A stretch of DNA of 33,698 nt from Bacteroidia bacterium (lineage in GTDB: Bacteria; Bacteroidota; Bacteroidia; NS11-12g; UBA955): assembly GCA_020853295.1 (NCBI GenBank), contig JADYZD010000279.1, forward strand, positions 1 to 33,698, read 5' to 3'. Positions within the stretch are counted from its first letter, which is position 1. The number at the start of each line of letters is the position of its first letter. Below the pieces are notes generated by a model. It saw nothing but the letters and a program-made list of their open reading frames with translations. It had not been told where the DNA came from and searched no databases. The position numbers and the translations under genes were made by a program. Positions 6,954-13,478 of this stretch are shown here, in pieces.

Positions 6954-8243
6954 CTATTCTAAAAACCCAAAACGGATTTCCCTTTCAACATCCATCCGCT
7001 TTCGAGCAAAGATTCGGTGGTTTCTTTCAATAATGGCATTCTTTAAATTATGTGGCATGTGTAGGTTCGGTACAGAATCAGCCGAAAACGGCATCGATGT
7101 GGCTCCATCAATCATCAGCTTGACATACATACCATATTTAGGAAGGTTGATAATATCTTCTCGATTAAAAACCGGGAAGAATTCAGGTTCTATAAGCTCA
7201 GCATCTTTGGAACCTACCCGAAAACAAATAATTGTACCAACATTACCAAATACAGCAGAGCGAGTATCATCATCCAATTGATCAAGATACTGGTGAGTCA
7301 GAAATAGAGATAATTTGTACTTTCTGGCCTCGGAAAGAATCTCCGCAAAGCTGTGGTTAACAAACAAATGGGCCTCGTCAATGTATAAAAAGAAAGGTTT
7401 TCGCAAGTGCTCAGGAACCCGAGCTCTTGCCATCGCACACAGCTGAATTGATGTCACCATGATACTACCAAGTATTGCCGATACATCATCACCTAAATGC
7501 CCCTTGGATAAATTACAAATCAAGATTTTTCGTGAGTCCAGAATATGTTGCAGCCTGAATGTCCTTGTTTTTTGACCTAAAGAATTTCGCAATGGCATAG
7601 AACTATTAAAGACACCCATCTTGTTTAGTATCGGTGCTATGGCTTCATTTCTAAAGGAAGGGGTGTATTTATCAAACTCCGCATTAAAAAAGCTAATGAC
7701 TGGATCTGACTTAACGTATTTAAGTATTTTAGCACGATGCACTGAGTTTGAAAGAAATGGTTGAATATCCAACAGGGTTGCGCCTGGGTATTCTAATAGT
7801 GCCAATAGGGTGTATCTTAAAATGTGTTCAAGTCGAGGGCCCCAACTCTCAAACCAAATTTTCTTAAACGTGCTGATTAATCCTGACACGACAAGATGTC
7901 TGTGGTCTGGATGGACACCAACCATTGGATTAATACCAATTGGAAAGTCTATATCTCCCGGATTAAAATAGACGACATCTTCCATTCGGTGCTCGGGAAT
8001 GTAATTTAATATACTCTCAGCTAAATCTCCGTGGGGGTCAATTAATGCTGTACCATGTCCTCTGTTAATGTCAGAGAGAATCATATTTAAAAGCAGGGTT
8101 GATTTTCCAACCCCTGTTTTACCTATTGAATAAATGTGTGCCATGCGATCTAAATCACGAATACCAAAACGTCTGTGTTCGTTTCGAAAGTTTGTAATCC
8201 CTACTGGGGTTACATCAATTGTTTTTATGTATTTATTACTCAT
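6954..8243 (-). CDS. TraG/TraD/HerA-like DNA-transfer ATPase
   Basis: The protein has 429 residues from the ATG at 8243 (MSNKYIKTIDVTP); the longer ORF in the track begins at a TTG. Walker A is SIGKTGVGKSTLL near residue 43, and the following LIDPHGDLAESIL and FNPGD are typical of VirB4/TraG/HerA-type P-loop ATPases. Walker B is FFLYIDEAHLF, with FLTHQYLDQL (a sensor-like glutamine) after it and a TraM-recognition-like stretch around SEARKYKLSLFLTHQ. No N-terminal membrane segments are visible, unlike classical VirD4 coupling proteins. It probably pumps or couples element DNA during transfer. From memory, the WGPRLEHILRYTLLALLEYPGATLLDI segment is most like proteins of Patescibacteria elements. 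It is divergent from the small ORF and recombinase 1. Confidence 0.8.
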   Translation of the reverse strand: MSNKYIKTIDVTPVGITNFRNEHRRFGIRDLDRMAHIYSIGKTGVGKSTLLLNMILSDINRGHGTALIDPHGDLAESILNYIPEHRMEDVVYFNPGDIDFPIGINPMVGVHPDHRHLVVSGLISTFKKIWFESWGPRLEHILRYTLLALLEYPGATLLDIQPFLSNSVHRAKILKYVKSDPVISFFNAEFDKYTPSFRNEAIAPILNKMGVFNSSMPLRNSLGQKTRTFRLQHILDSRKILICNLSKGHLGDDVSAILGSIMVTSIQLCAMARARVPEHLRKPFFLYIDEAHLFVNHSFAEILSEARKYKLSLFLTHQYLDQLDDDTRSAVFGNVGTIICFRVGSKDAELIEPEFFPVFNREDIINLPKYGMYVKLMIDGATSMPFSADSVPNLHMPHNLKNAIIERNHRIFARKRMDVEREIRFGFLE

Positions 8244-8305
8244 GCTTGAAATAATAAACTTATAGCACCCCTGTTGTAACTGGGCTGAAATTCGGAATAT
8301 CGACA

Positions 8306-8322
8306 ATTAAGCCAGGCTTAAT
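8306..8322. promoter_or_regulatory. Palindromic operator candidate between divergent genes
   Basis: ATTAAGCC-A-GGCTTAAT is a perfect 8-bp palindrome with a 1-nt centre, placed in the only gap between the transfer ATPase (leftward) and the small ORF/recombinase unit (rightward). It could bind one of the island's XRE repressors and control both directions. Confidence 0.5.
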
Positions 8323-8340
8323 AACGCAGAATAAACTCGG

Positions 8341-8352
8341 TATGCTGATTCT
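8341..8352 (+). promoter_or_regulatory. Leaderless -10 promoter before the 60-aa ORF
   Basis: GG-TATGCT is followed by exactly 6 nt and then the ATG. The same geometry precedes recombinase 1 (GG-TATAAC, 6 nt, ATG). A -10 hexamer six bases before the start codon implies that transcription begins at or next to the ATG. Confidence 0.45.
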
Positions 8353-8535
8353 ATGTATATCTCGGCAGAAGACTTAGAAACACTTAAAAACATTCTTCAA
8401 TCCAAGTATGATTTTCATGGTAGTGATTCTGACGTTTCTGAAATAGCTCAAAACATACTAAAAAGTATCCTCATTGCAAATCAGTACCCGATTCCAAAAG
8501 ATTGGTTTATCCACTCGGGAGAGAGCTCACAATAA
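8353..8535 (+). CDS. Small 60-aa hypothetical protein
   Basis: The ORF begins at an ATG preceded by a -10-like hexamer and ends 49 nt before recombinase 1 on the same strand. The sequence (MYISAEDLETLKNILQSKY...) is acidic, helical and lacks a recognisable domain. Its position before a large serine recombinase is where recombination directionality factors or small regulators are often found, but nothing in the sequence proves that. It is far from certain that it is a gene. Confidence 0.45.
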   Translation: MYISAEDLETLKNILQSKYDFHGSDSDVSEIAQNILKSILIANQYPIPKDWFIHSGESSQ

Positions 8536-8572
8536 GCTTCTCAGGTAATTTTACTTACCCGCTAATCTATGG

Positions 8573-8584
8573 TATAACCGACTT
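8573..8584 (+). promoter_or_regulatory. Leaderless -10 promoter before recombinase 1
   Basis: TATAAC (8573-8578) lies 6 nt before the ATG at 8585, with TTTACT (8550-8555) 17 nt upstream as a possible -35. Together these look like a sigma70-type promoter for a leaderless mRNA rather than the TTTG/TAnnTTTG Bacteroidota type. Confidence 0.5.
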
Positions 8585-10330
8585 ATGAATACAGCTAACA
8601 AATACATCATATATGCCCGTAAATCATCGGAAAGTGAAGACAGGCAAATTCAGAGTCTGGGAGATCAGGTCTCAAGCCTGAATCAGTTGGCTGCTATTAA
8701 AGGACTGCACATTGTAGAAATCTTAGAAGAATCAAAATCCGCTAAACAACCTGACAAGCGCGAGGTATTCAACTCACTCATGAAAAGAATTGAAAATGGT
8801 GAAATCCAAGGAATACTTGTCTGGTCAATGAATAGACTATTTCGTAACCCAGTAGACCAGGGCCGTGTCGGTTGGCTACTTCAAACTGGCAAACTGAAAG
8901 AAATCCATACAGTAGACAGAGTATATCTGCCCAGTGATAACGTGCTGCTGTTCAATGTTGAAGGTGGTATGGCCAACCAATACATACTTGACCTTTCAAA
9001 GATGGTCAAACGTGGCTTAAAGATTAAAACAGAGAAAGGTTGGAGACCAGGACTCCCGCCAATTGGATATAAAAACAACAAAGAAAATGGAACCATCGTC
9101 ACCGATGAAACCAGATTCCATATTGTACGCAAAATGTGGGACTTGATGCTCACCGGGACATATAGCCCGAGAAGAATTGCCGACATTGCAAATACAGAAT
9201 GGAACTTCAAAACACCTGCACACAAGCGAATAGGTGGCAAACACCTGTGCTACTCAGCTATCTATCGCATTTTTTCAAATATCTTCTATACTGGCATGTT
9301 CGAATACTCTGGCGGCTTACACATGGGAGCCCACAAGCCAATGATCACAATGGACGAATTTGAAAAGGTACAACAGCTTCTCGGGACCAAAGATAAACCA
9401 CTCCCCTACAGCAATCAACACGCATATACTTCAACCATCAGCTGCGCAGTGTGTACCGGGAAATATTCAGTCACACAGAAACGAAAATATGTAAAAGCAA
9501 CCGATAGCTATCAACTCTATACATACTACCAATGTAGCAGAAAAGGTCATAAACGTAACTGTAATATAAACGTGCAAAAGCCATTAACAAAAAGAGACCT
9601 TGAAAAACAAATCTCAGAGATCGTGTACTCATTCGCACTCGACAAGGATATTGTAGACTGGGCTAATGAGGTATTGAGAAAAGCAAAAGGTACCCCATCA
9701 CTAGAAGACAATACCGAACTACTCAAAGAGTCTATCTCTCAAGCTAAAAAATCACTTCACAACCTATACAGGCTCGCATACAACAAAGATATAGACCCAG
9801 AATTCTTTGAAACGGAAGAAAAAGGATTAAAAAAGCAAATATTCAAACTTGAAACAGAACTCAAAAACGGTATCAAAGTGAAACCAAAGAACACCATCAG
9901 CTACCTAGAAGCAGGAATGGGGCTCAATTTGTTCTATCTCAACACAATCAAACATGGTAAACCTCAGGAAAAAAGTCTTTTACTCAAAAGTATAGGTTCG
10001 AACTGGCGAATGGAGGGTAAAAAGCTATATTTCACAAGGCATAAATGGGTAAATGCCCTTGAAAATCTCAGGTCCCTATACCATACCGAAAATGACTGGT
10101 TCGAACCAAGAAAAAGTCTTATAAAAAAAGGCCAGAATTCTAATTCTGACCTTCTATGTCCCACCCTGCGGAGCATTGTAGAGTCATTCGAGAACTCTTT
10201 TTATGAGGAACATGAAAATGACCTTATAGAATCATATTTAAAAGTCAGAGAGCAATATACCGAACTGGATAATACCGAAGTCAATCCAAACCATCCTGAC
10301 AATGAATATTATAAAACAAATGGTGAATAA
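8585..10330 (+). CDS. Large serine recombinase 1
   Basis: The protein has 581 residues. The N-terminal resolvase domain has YIIYARKSSESEDRQ (nucleophile Ser in the RKS motif, near residue 14), LVWSMNRLFRNPVD near residue 79, and MANQYILDLSKMVKRGLKIKTEKG at its end. A recombinase domain with PPIGYKN, RIADIAN and YRIFSNIFYTGMFEY follows. Then comes a zinc ribbon with CAVC near residue 287 and two further Cys (QCSRKGHKRNC), then a coiled-coil and C-terminal extension. All hallmarks are present, so it should be active, catalysing att-site integration or excision. The C-terminal ~100 residues are longer than average. It follows a 60-aa ORF and is divergent from the transfer ATPase. By eye it resembles serine recombinases common in Patescibacteria genomes (the ARKSSESEDRQ start). 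A 376-bp gap follows. Confidence 0.92.
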   Translation: MNTANKYIIYARKSSESEDRQIQSLGDQVSSLNQLAAIKGLHIVEILEESKSAKQPDKREVFNSLMKRIENGEIQGILVWSMNRLFRNPVDQGRVGWLLQTGKLKEIHTVDRVYLPSDNVLLFNVEGGMANQYILDLSKMVKRGLKIKTEKGWRPGLPPIGYKNNKENGTIVTDETRFHIVRKMWDLMLTGTYSPRRIADIANTEWNFKTPAHKRIGGKHLCYSAIYRIFSNIFYTGMFEYSGGLHMGAHKPMITMDEFEKVQQLLGTKDKPLPYSNQHAYTSTISCAVCTGKYSVTQKRKYVKATDSYQLYTYYQCSRKGHKRNCNINVQKPLTKRDLEKQISEIVYSFALDKDIVDWANEVLRKAKGTPSLEDNTELLKESISQAKKSLHNLYRLAYNKDIDPEFFETEEKGLKKQIFKLETELKNGIKVKPKNTISYLEAGMGLNLFYLNTIKHGKPQEKSLLLKSIGSNWRMEGKKLYFTRHKWVNALENLRSLYHTENDWFEPRKSLIKKGQNSNSDLLCPTLRSIVESFENSFYEEHENDLIESYLKVREQYTELDNTEVNPNHPDNEYYKTNGE

Positions 10331-10418
10331 CAATTGACCTTCCTGTGTCTTCGGGAAAGCTAAAATTTGATTTGAAATAATGCTCCTTTACTACACTACA
10401 CCCAGAATGATACTGTTC

Positions 10419-10449
10419 ATATCTAGCAAGGACAGTCATTGCTAGATAT
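10419..10449. repeat. 11-bp perfect inverted repeat
   Basis: ATATCTAGCAA (10419-10429) and TTGCTAGATAT (10439-10449) are exact reverse complements with a 9-nt loop. It lies about 90 nt downstream of the recombinase 1 stop. The next bases are ATAAAATAATA rather than a T-tract, so it may be a recombinase-binding or regulatory site rather than a terminator. Confidence 0.6.
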
Positions 10450-10580
10450 AAAATAATATTCTCTAATTGAAGTTCCGCCCATGTTTTGAGACAAAGATAC
10501 TATTCCGAGAATCAAAAAAATGAAAAACCGAACCTATGCAAAAACACAGGCCCGGTCAAATTAATTTCCAGAGTGATCAA

Positions 10581-10602
10581 CAGATAACTCTAGGGTTGAA
10601 TC
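10581..10602 (+). repeat. 22-bp direct repeat, copy 1
   Basis: CAGATAACTCTAGGGTTGAATC matches 10711-10732 at 21 of 22 positions. The second copy codes for residues 2-9 of the next gene, so this copy is a non-coding duplicate of that gene's start, 130 bp upstream. Confidence 0.75.
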
Positions 10603-10706
10603 TTTTATAGAATAGCATATTTTTAAAAAAAATACAAGACAAATCACGTCTTAATATAAATATTCAAGTTTTATTGTAAATTTGAGAAAGAGAGGGGGTG
10701 GTCAAA

Positions 10707-10919
10707 ATGGCAGATAACTATAGGGTTGAATCAAAGACAGTCCGCAAGGATGTCTTACCCGTAGCAGTCGATGCAATGTTGTCTCTCGTTTCTGTTGGTA
10801 TGTTTAGTACTACGCAAGAAAGAGAAGAACACACGGTCACCAATGAAAGAACTGGGCAATCTGTAACCTTTGATAAAAAGGAAGATGCGCTGGACTTCAT
10901 TAAAAATGATCGTAGGTAA
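10707..10919 (+). CDS. Small 70-aa hypothetical protein
   Basis: I choose the ATG at 10707 (MADNYRVES) over the GTG at 10698 because a strong purine-rich AGAGGGGG element lies 8-15 nt upstream of it. Such a ribosome-binding site is unusual in Bacteroidota. The protein has a hydrophobic middle (VAVDAMLSLVSVGMF) and an acidic end with HTVTNERTGQSVTFDKKEDALDFI. I do not recognise the family. The MAD- start preceded by a G-rich site and a GTCAAA run is shared with the DUF1508 gene at 13903. A good terminator follows, so it is a single-gene unit. Confidence 0.65.
   Translation: MADNYRVESKTVRKDVLPVAVDAMLSLVSVGMFSTTQEREEHTVTNERTGQSVTFDKKEDALDFIKNDRR
10711..10732 (+). repeat. 22-bp direct repeat, copy 2 (inside gene start)
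   Basis: CAGATAACTATAGGGTTGAATC lies immediately after the ATG of the 70-aa gene. See copy 1 at 10581-10602. Confidence 0.75.
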
Positions 10920-10930
10920 TGAAGACAACT

Positions 10931-10960
10931 TTTCCGAGTCCACTTGTGTGGGCTCGGAAA
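10931..10960 (+). terminator. Intrinsic terminator after the 70-aa gene
   Basis: TTTCCGAGTCCAC pairs with GTGGGCTCGGAAA (13 bp with one G-T pair) around a TTGT loop, followed by TTATTCT. It lies 11 nt after the stop codon. Confidence 0.75.
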
Positions 10961-11021
10961 TTATTCTATGCAAATTCAAATCACCTGTGATAAAATAAAT
11001 TCATATACGACTTTATTAGAT

Positions 11022-11037
11022 TTCGGAACTTTCCGAA
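11022..11037. promoter_or_regulatory. Palindromic operator upstream of XRE gene 1
   Basis: TTCGGAA-CT-TTCCGAA is a perfect 7-bp palindrome about 47 nt before the XRE gene start. It is a typical shape for an autoregulatory repressor site. TACATT lies six bases before that ATG and could be the -10 of a leaderless promoter. Confidence 0.5.
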
Positions 11038-11083
11038 TAAAGGGCCACTTATTTTCTACTATTTTAAATACTACATTAAAGAA

Positions 11084-11362
11084 ATGGAGAATCAAGAAAA
11101 GAAATATTATCCAAATAATTTAAGAAAAGCCAGACTGTCACGGAACTTGAGACAAAAAGATGTTGCATTCTGTCTTGGCATAGAAAGCACGAGTCAAATT
11201 GCCGAATGGGAAAATGGCACCTGCACTCCGAATTTAGATAATATTTTTAAGCTGTCAATCTTATATCGCACATTACCAGAAGCTTTATTTCTTGAAAAAT
11301 ACCTTGATTTAAAAACATTTGTCAATGACAATTTTGACAGACTAACAAAGATCACCGGATAA
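11084..11362 (+). CDS. XRE-family helix-turn-helix regulator 1
   Basis: The protein has 92 residues. The core NLRKARLSRNLRQKDVAFCLGIESTSQIAEWENGTCTPNLDNIFKLSILY is a five-helix XRE/Cro HTH spanning about residues 10-65, with the signature WENG turn. The short tail (LEKYLDLKTFVNDNFDRLTK) is probably a dimerisation helix. It follows a palindromic operator candidate and leads the run of small genes up to the RuvC-like ORF. It probably represses its own operon and the recombination functions. Confidence 0.85.
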   Translation: MENQEKKYYPNNLRKARLSRNLRQKDVAFCLGIESTSQIAEWENGTCTPNLDNIFKLSILYRTLPEALFLEKYLDLKTFVNDNFDRLTKITG

Positions 11363-11433
11363 GATTGATCCAATTTGATTCTCCAACAGTATATCGTAAC
11401 GTTCATCGTTTCGATTACCGAATTATTTATAAT

Positions 11434-11445
11434 AACGTATACGTT
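11434..11445. promoter_or_regulatory. Palindrome AACGTATACGTT and flanking ACGT repeats
   Basis: AACGTATACGTT is a perfect 12-bp palindrome 17 nt before the next start codon. CGTAACGT (11395-11402) and ACGTTACG (11441-11448) are also exact inverted repeats. The gap between the XRE gene and the 79-aa gene therefore looks like a multi-site operator. Confidence 0.5.
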
Positions 11446-11462
11446 ACGTAGTAATTAAAACA

Positions 11463-11702
11463 ATGGAATATCAAACATCAATTGCGAGACTAGCTTTGGA
11501 AATTGCCGAAAAATTAAATGATAGAGAATCTTTAAAAACATATGAGATTTATGCAAGGACATACACTGAGAAGTATCTGAGATCAACACTGGAGAGAGCA
11601 TTACAAACACCGGAGGATAAAATAAGAAAATCGCGTGGGGCATTATTTACGTTCCTTCTAAAACAAAATGCAAACACCACAGCAGGCAATAATAGGACTT
11701 AG
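11463..11702 (+). CDS. Small helical protein with KSRGALFTFLL motif
   Basis: The protein has 79 residues, nearly all predicted helical: SIARLALEIAEKLND, YEIYARTYTEKYLRSTLERAL, then EDKIRKSRGALFTFLL. I recall this last motif from short proteins of Patescibacteria and other elements that sit beside a RuvC-like ORF, the same arrangement as here, but I cannot confirm it without a search. It overlaps the following ORF by 35 bp in another frame, so the two are translationally coupled. Function unknown; DNA processing alongside the RuvC-like protein is a guess. Confidence 0.6.
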   Translation: MEYQTSIARLALEIAEKLNDRESLKTYEIYARTYTEKYLRSTLERALQTPEDKIRKSRGALFTFLLKQNANTTAGNNRT

Positions 11703-12150
11703 TCCAGGAATGCGAACTTTGGGTGTGGCAATAATTAAGCGAGGCGAACTTCTATATTGGTCAACCAAAACCCATAAGTACAGATACAATGAAAAGAAAA
11801 CTAAAAAAATTGTGGCCCAAGTATTGGTACTCCTAAAACGGTATCAGGTAAAGCACTTGGCTATAAAACAAATACACCCTCATCGGTGCTCACCAGAACT
11901 CCAAGAGCTAACCAATGATATAATATTATTGTGCCAGCAAATGAGAGTAACAGTGTCGATCTATGACATTGAAAACATCAAGCGACTACTACCCATCGAA
12001 GCAAATAACAAGGCATCTCTTATTAACTGGGTGAGCTACAGGTATCCAGAAATAGCATACCTCAGAGTTGCAAGACATGAAAAGCCTACACACTATCATT
12101 ACAAGGTCTTTGAAGCTGTTGCAGTTGCCCACCTGGCAATAGCAACATAA
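11668..12150 (+). CDS. RuvC/RNase H-fold-like protein with degenerate active site
   Basis: The protein has 160 residues. The start IIGLSPGMRTLGVAII corresponds to RuvC's GxDPGxxxxGxxxI strand-turn-strand. HLAIKQIHPHR corresponds to the second strand, and EAVAVAHLA to the last helix (RuvC DALAxAL). The acidic residues RuvC needs are largely missing: S12 replaces the first Asp, K67 the Glu, and K146 the third, with only E149 left. It may be a structural or binding relative rather than a nuclease, unless other residues substitute. The length matches RuvC (~165). It overlaps the 79-aa gene and ends at a terminator. Confidence 0.65.
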   Translation: MQTPQQAIIGLSPGMRTLGVAIIKRGELLYWSTKTHKYRYNEKKTKKIVAQVLVLLKRYQVKHLAIKQIHPHRCSPELQELTNDIILLCQQMRVTVSIYDIENIKRLLPIEANNKASLINWVSYRYPEIAYLRVARHEKPTHYHYKVFEAVAVAHLAIAT

Positions 12151-12178
12151 AAACTGCCCGCAAGTCGGGCAGTTTTTG
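12150..12178. terminator. Bidirectional intrinsic terminator
   Basis: AAAACTGCCCG (12150-12160) and CGGGCAGTTTT (12166-12176) form an 11-bp stem with a CAAGT loop and A/T tracts on both sides. It lies between the convergent RuvC-like and ImmA genes and should stop both transcripts. Confidence 0.85.
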
Positions 12179-12724
12179 TTATGAGTGTTGACTGATGATC
12201 CCCAGGTTAACCAGCCTGTAATACATGGCTTCCTTGCTGACCTTAAACTTGTCAGATAATGATTCAATCACCGTTGGCAAGTCCATCTCGTCATATGCGG
12301 TGGATCGTATTTCCTCAATTACCAGCCTCTCTGGTATCAACAGATTAGCAGCAAAAATATTTGCTTCGCGTTCTTTGGCATATTCAGCATTTGAATTAAA
12401 CTCACTGCGGTAGAGTTTGAATTGACTCTCCTTCTTTGAGTCAACAAGCAAATGCGTATCTGCCAAATGACCCAATACATAATGACCAAGTTCATGAGCC
12501 AGAGTAAACCGGCGCCTGGTCTCGGGATGATTTTCATTTACCACAATAAAATATTTGCCATGCTTAAACGTGATAAATCCCGATACATCATCTGGCATTT
12601 CTTCAAGAGAGTATTCAACAGGAGCCGGGAGAAAGTTCAATTCCAGATTTTCAAATTCAACTGGAGCAGCCAACACGTCACATGTGAGCTTATTTGCTTT
12701 ACGGGCTATTGCTGAGATATTCAT
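12179..12724 (-). CDS. ImmA/IrrE-type metallopeptidase
   Basis: The protein has 181 residues. RRFTLAHELGHYVLGH carries the HEXXH zinc motif of the ImmA/IrrE (COG2856) family, and EREANIFAANLLIP the third-ligand glutamate helix; both are intact. The family cleaves a partner XRE repressor to release mobile-element genes, as in the ImmR/ImmA pair of ICEBs1. It overlaps the upstream XRE gene by 4 bp (12721-12724) and ends at the shared terminator. It is therefore the likely anti-repressor of the island. Confidence 0.88.
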   Translation of the reverse strand: MNISAIARKANKLTCDVLAAPVEFENLELNFLPAPVEYSLEEMPDDVSGFITFKHGKYFIVVNENHPETRRRFTLAHELGHYVLGHLADTHLLVDSKKESQFKLYRSEFNSNAEYAKEREANIFAANLLIPERLVIEEIRSTAYDEMDLPTVIESLSDKFKVSKEAMYYRLVNLGIISQHS

Positions 12725-13071
12725 TTTAATTTATTAATTATTGAGAGTATACTCTGAAAGTCTAAATCAGTATTACGCTTCAACTCGGATTGAACCAACT
12801 TTTCTATAAAAATCTCGTCTTTATATACATCGGTCATAGTGGGAATGAGGTCGCTGATTTCACAACCGCACTTATAAGCAAGTGAATAAACTAGAATCAA
12901 AGGAGGATTACCCAACCCAAGCTCAAAGTTTGCGATTGAACCGCGACTCATCCCAACCTTAATCGCAAAATCAGTCTGGGAAAGTTTTAACTTTTTCCGC
13001 TGGGCTCGAAGCCTTTTACCAAATTGCCTTTGAAGCGCTTCGATAAACTCCTCACTCAGTTGTTCAAACAT
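12721..13071 (-). CDS. XRE-family helix-turn-helix regulator 2 (ImmR-like)
   Basis: The protein has 116 residues. The HTH lies at about 17-70 (FGKRLRAQRKKLKLSQTDFAIKVGMSRGSIANFELGLGNPPL), a normal XRE domain, followed by a short charged tail. It is coupled to the ImmA-type protease downstream. The start is preceded immediately by TTACTTTGCACC, close to a Bacteroidota -7 box, so the mRNA may be almost leaderless. Two palindromes upstream (13114-13146) are likely its own operators. It is probably the repressor that keeps the island quiet until cleaved. Confidence 0.88.
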   Translation of the reverse strand: MFEQLSEEFIEALQRQFGKRLRAQRKKLKLSQTDFAIKVGMSRGSIANFELGLGNPPLILVYSLAYKCGCEISDLIPTMTDVYKDEIFIEKLVQSELKRNTDLDFQSILSIINKLK

Positions 13072-13113
13072 GGTGCAAAGTAAGTCATTATTGATGAATT
13101 AATACATAGCCCA

Positions 13114-13146
13114 ACAATGTATTTGTACATCAGCAATGTACATTGT
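13114..13146. promoter_or_regulatory. Operator cluster upstream of the XRE/ImmA pair
   Basis: ATGTA-TTTG-TACAT (13117-13130) and AATGTACATT (13135-13144) are two palindromes side by side, and ACAATGTA/TACATTGT mirror each other across the whole cluster. This is the geometry of a cooperative repressor site placed about 45-75 nt before the XRE start. Confidence 0.55.
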
Positions 13147-13216
13147 GTATATTTTACCTTTGAATATTTAACTTCAAGTTGTAAACCTCGGGTGGCTTAT
13201 TTGTGGATAAAGCAAC

Positions 13217-13247
13217 TTGATATTTTTAAACGACAGTCCTACTTTTG
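13217..13247 (+). promoter_or_regulatory. Bacteroidota promoter of the LRAT/DUF1508 operon
   Basis: TTGA (13217-13220), a 19-nt spacer and TACTTTTG (13240-13247) match the Bacteroidota -33/-7 pattern. Transcription would start near 13,253 and give a leader of about 145 or 225 nt, depending on which start codon is used. Confidence 0.6.
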
Positions 13248-13295
13248 TAAAAAATACTAATCAATAAGAAGCGACACATAGAAACAAAGCCACAT

Positions 13296-13389
13296 AAAAA
13301 AAGAGGTTGCCGTCTACAACCTCTCCAAATGAAAGTAAATCTCTTTTGCCGGAGTTCATGAAGGGCTTGTCACCCAACTCATTCTTTCA
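13296..13389 (-). ncRNA. Candidate antisense small RNA over the LRAT leader
   Basis: On the minus strand a promoter (TTGC-N19-TACATTTG, 13425-13395) is followed about 93 nt later by an intrinsic terminator: AGAGGTTG/CAACCTCT stem (13324-13302) and seven Ts (13302-13296). The RNA between has no ORF and can fold: a GAAAG/CTTTC closing stem, a GAGTT/AACTC stem, and a GGG/CCC hairpin within it. It is fully complementary to the 5' leader of the rightward LRAT-like gene and ends just upstream of the ATG at 13398, so it could regulate that mRNA in cis. Confidence 0.6.
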
Positions 13390-13394
13390 GGGTT

Positions 13395-13425
13395 CAAATG
13401 TATAGTTCTCGGTTGAACTATGCAA
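13395..13425 (-). promoter_or_regulatory. Bacteroidota promoter of the antisense RNA
   Basis: Minus-strand TTGC (13425-13422), 19 nt, then TACATTTG (13402-13395). The -33 sequence and spacing are identical to those of the abi RNA promoter at 6755-6785. Confidence 0.65.
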
Positions 13426-13478
13426 GATGCTGGGACAAAAAGCGCTGGTCACGTGTTCCTTCTATAGCCAAAATCAAT

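Larger units (their letters stand above)
10331..10706. other. Non-coding gap between recombinase 1 and the 70-aa gene
   Basis: No ORF is credible here. The stretch holds an 11-bp perfect inverted repeat (10419-10449), the first copy of a 22-bp direct repeat (10581-10602), a weak hairpin around ACCGAACCT/AGGCCCGGT (about 10,524-10,556) and an AT-rich tract ahead of the next gene. Confidence 0.6.

Noticed and set aside
13398-13478. 27-residue N-terminal extension of the LRAT-like protein
   Set aside because: It is basic and unlike the family's start, and the antisense promoter overlaps it; the ATG at 13479 places LNTGDVL at the usual distance. The longer start cannot be fully excluded.
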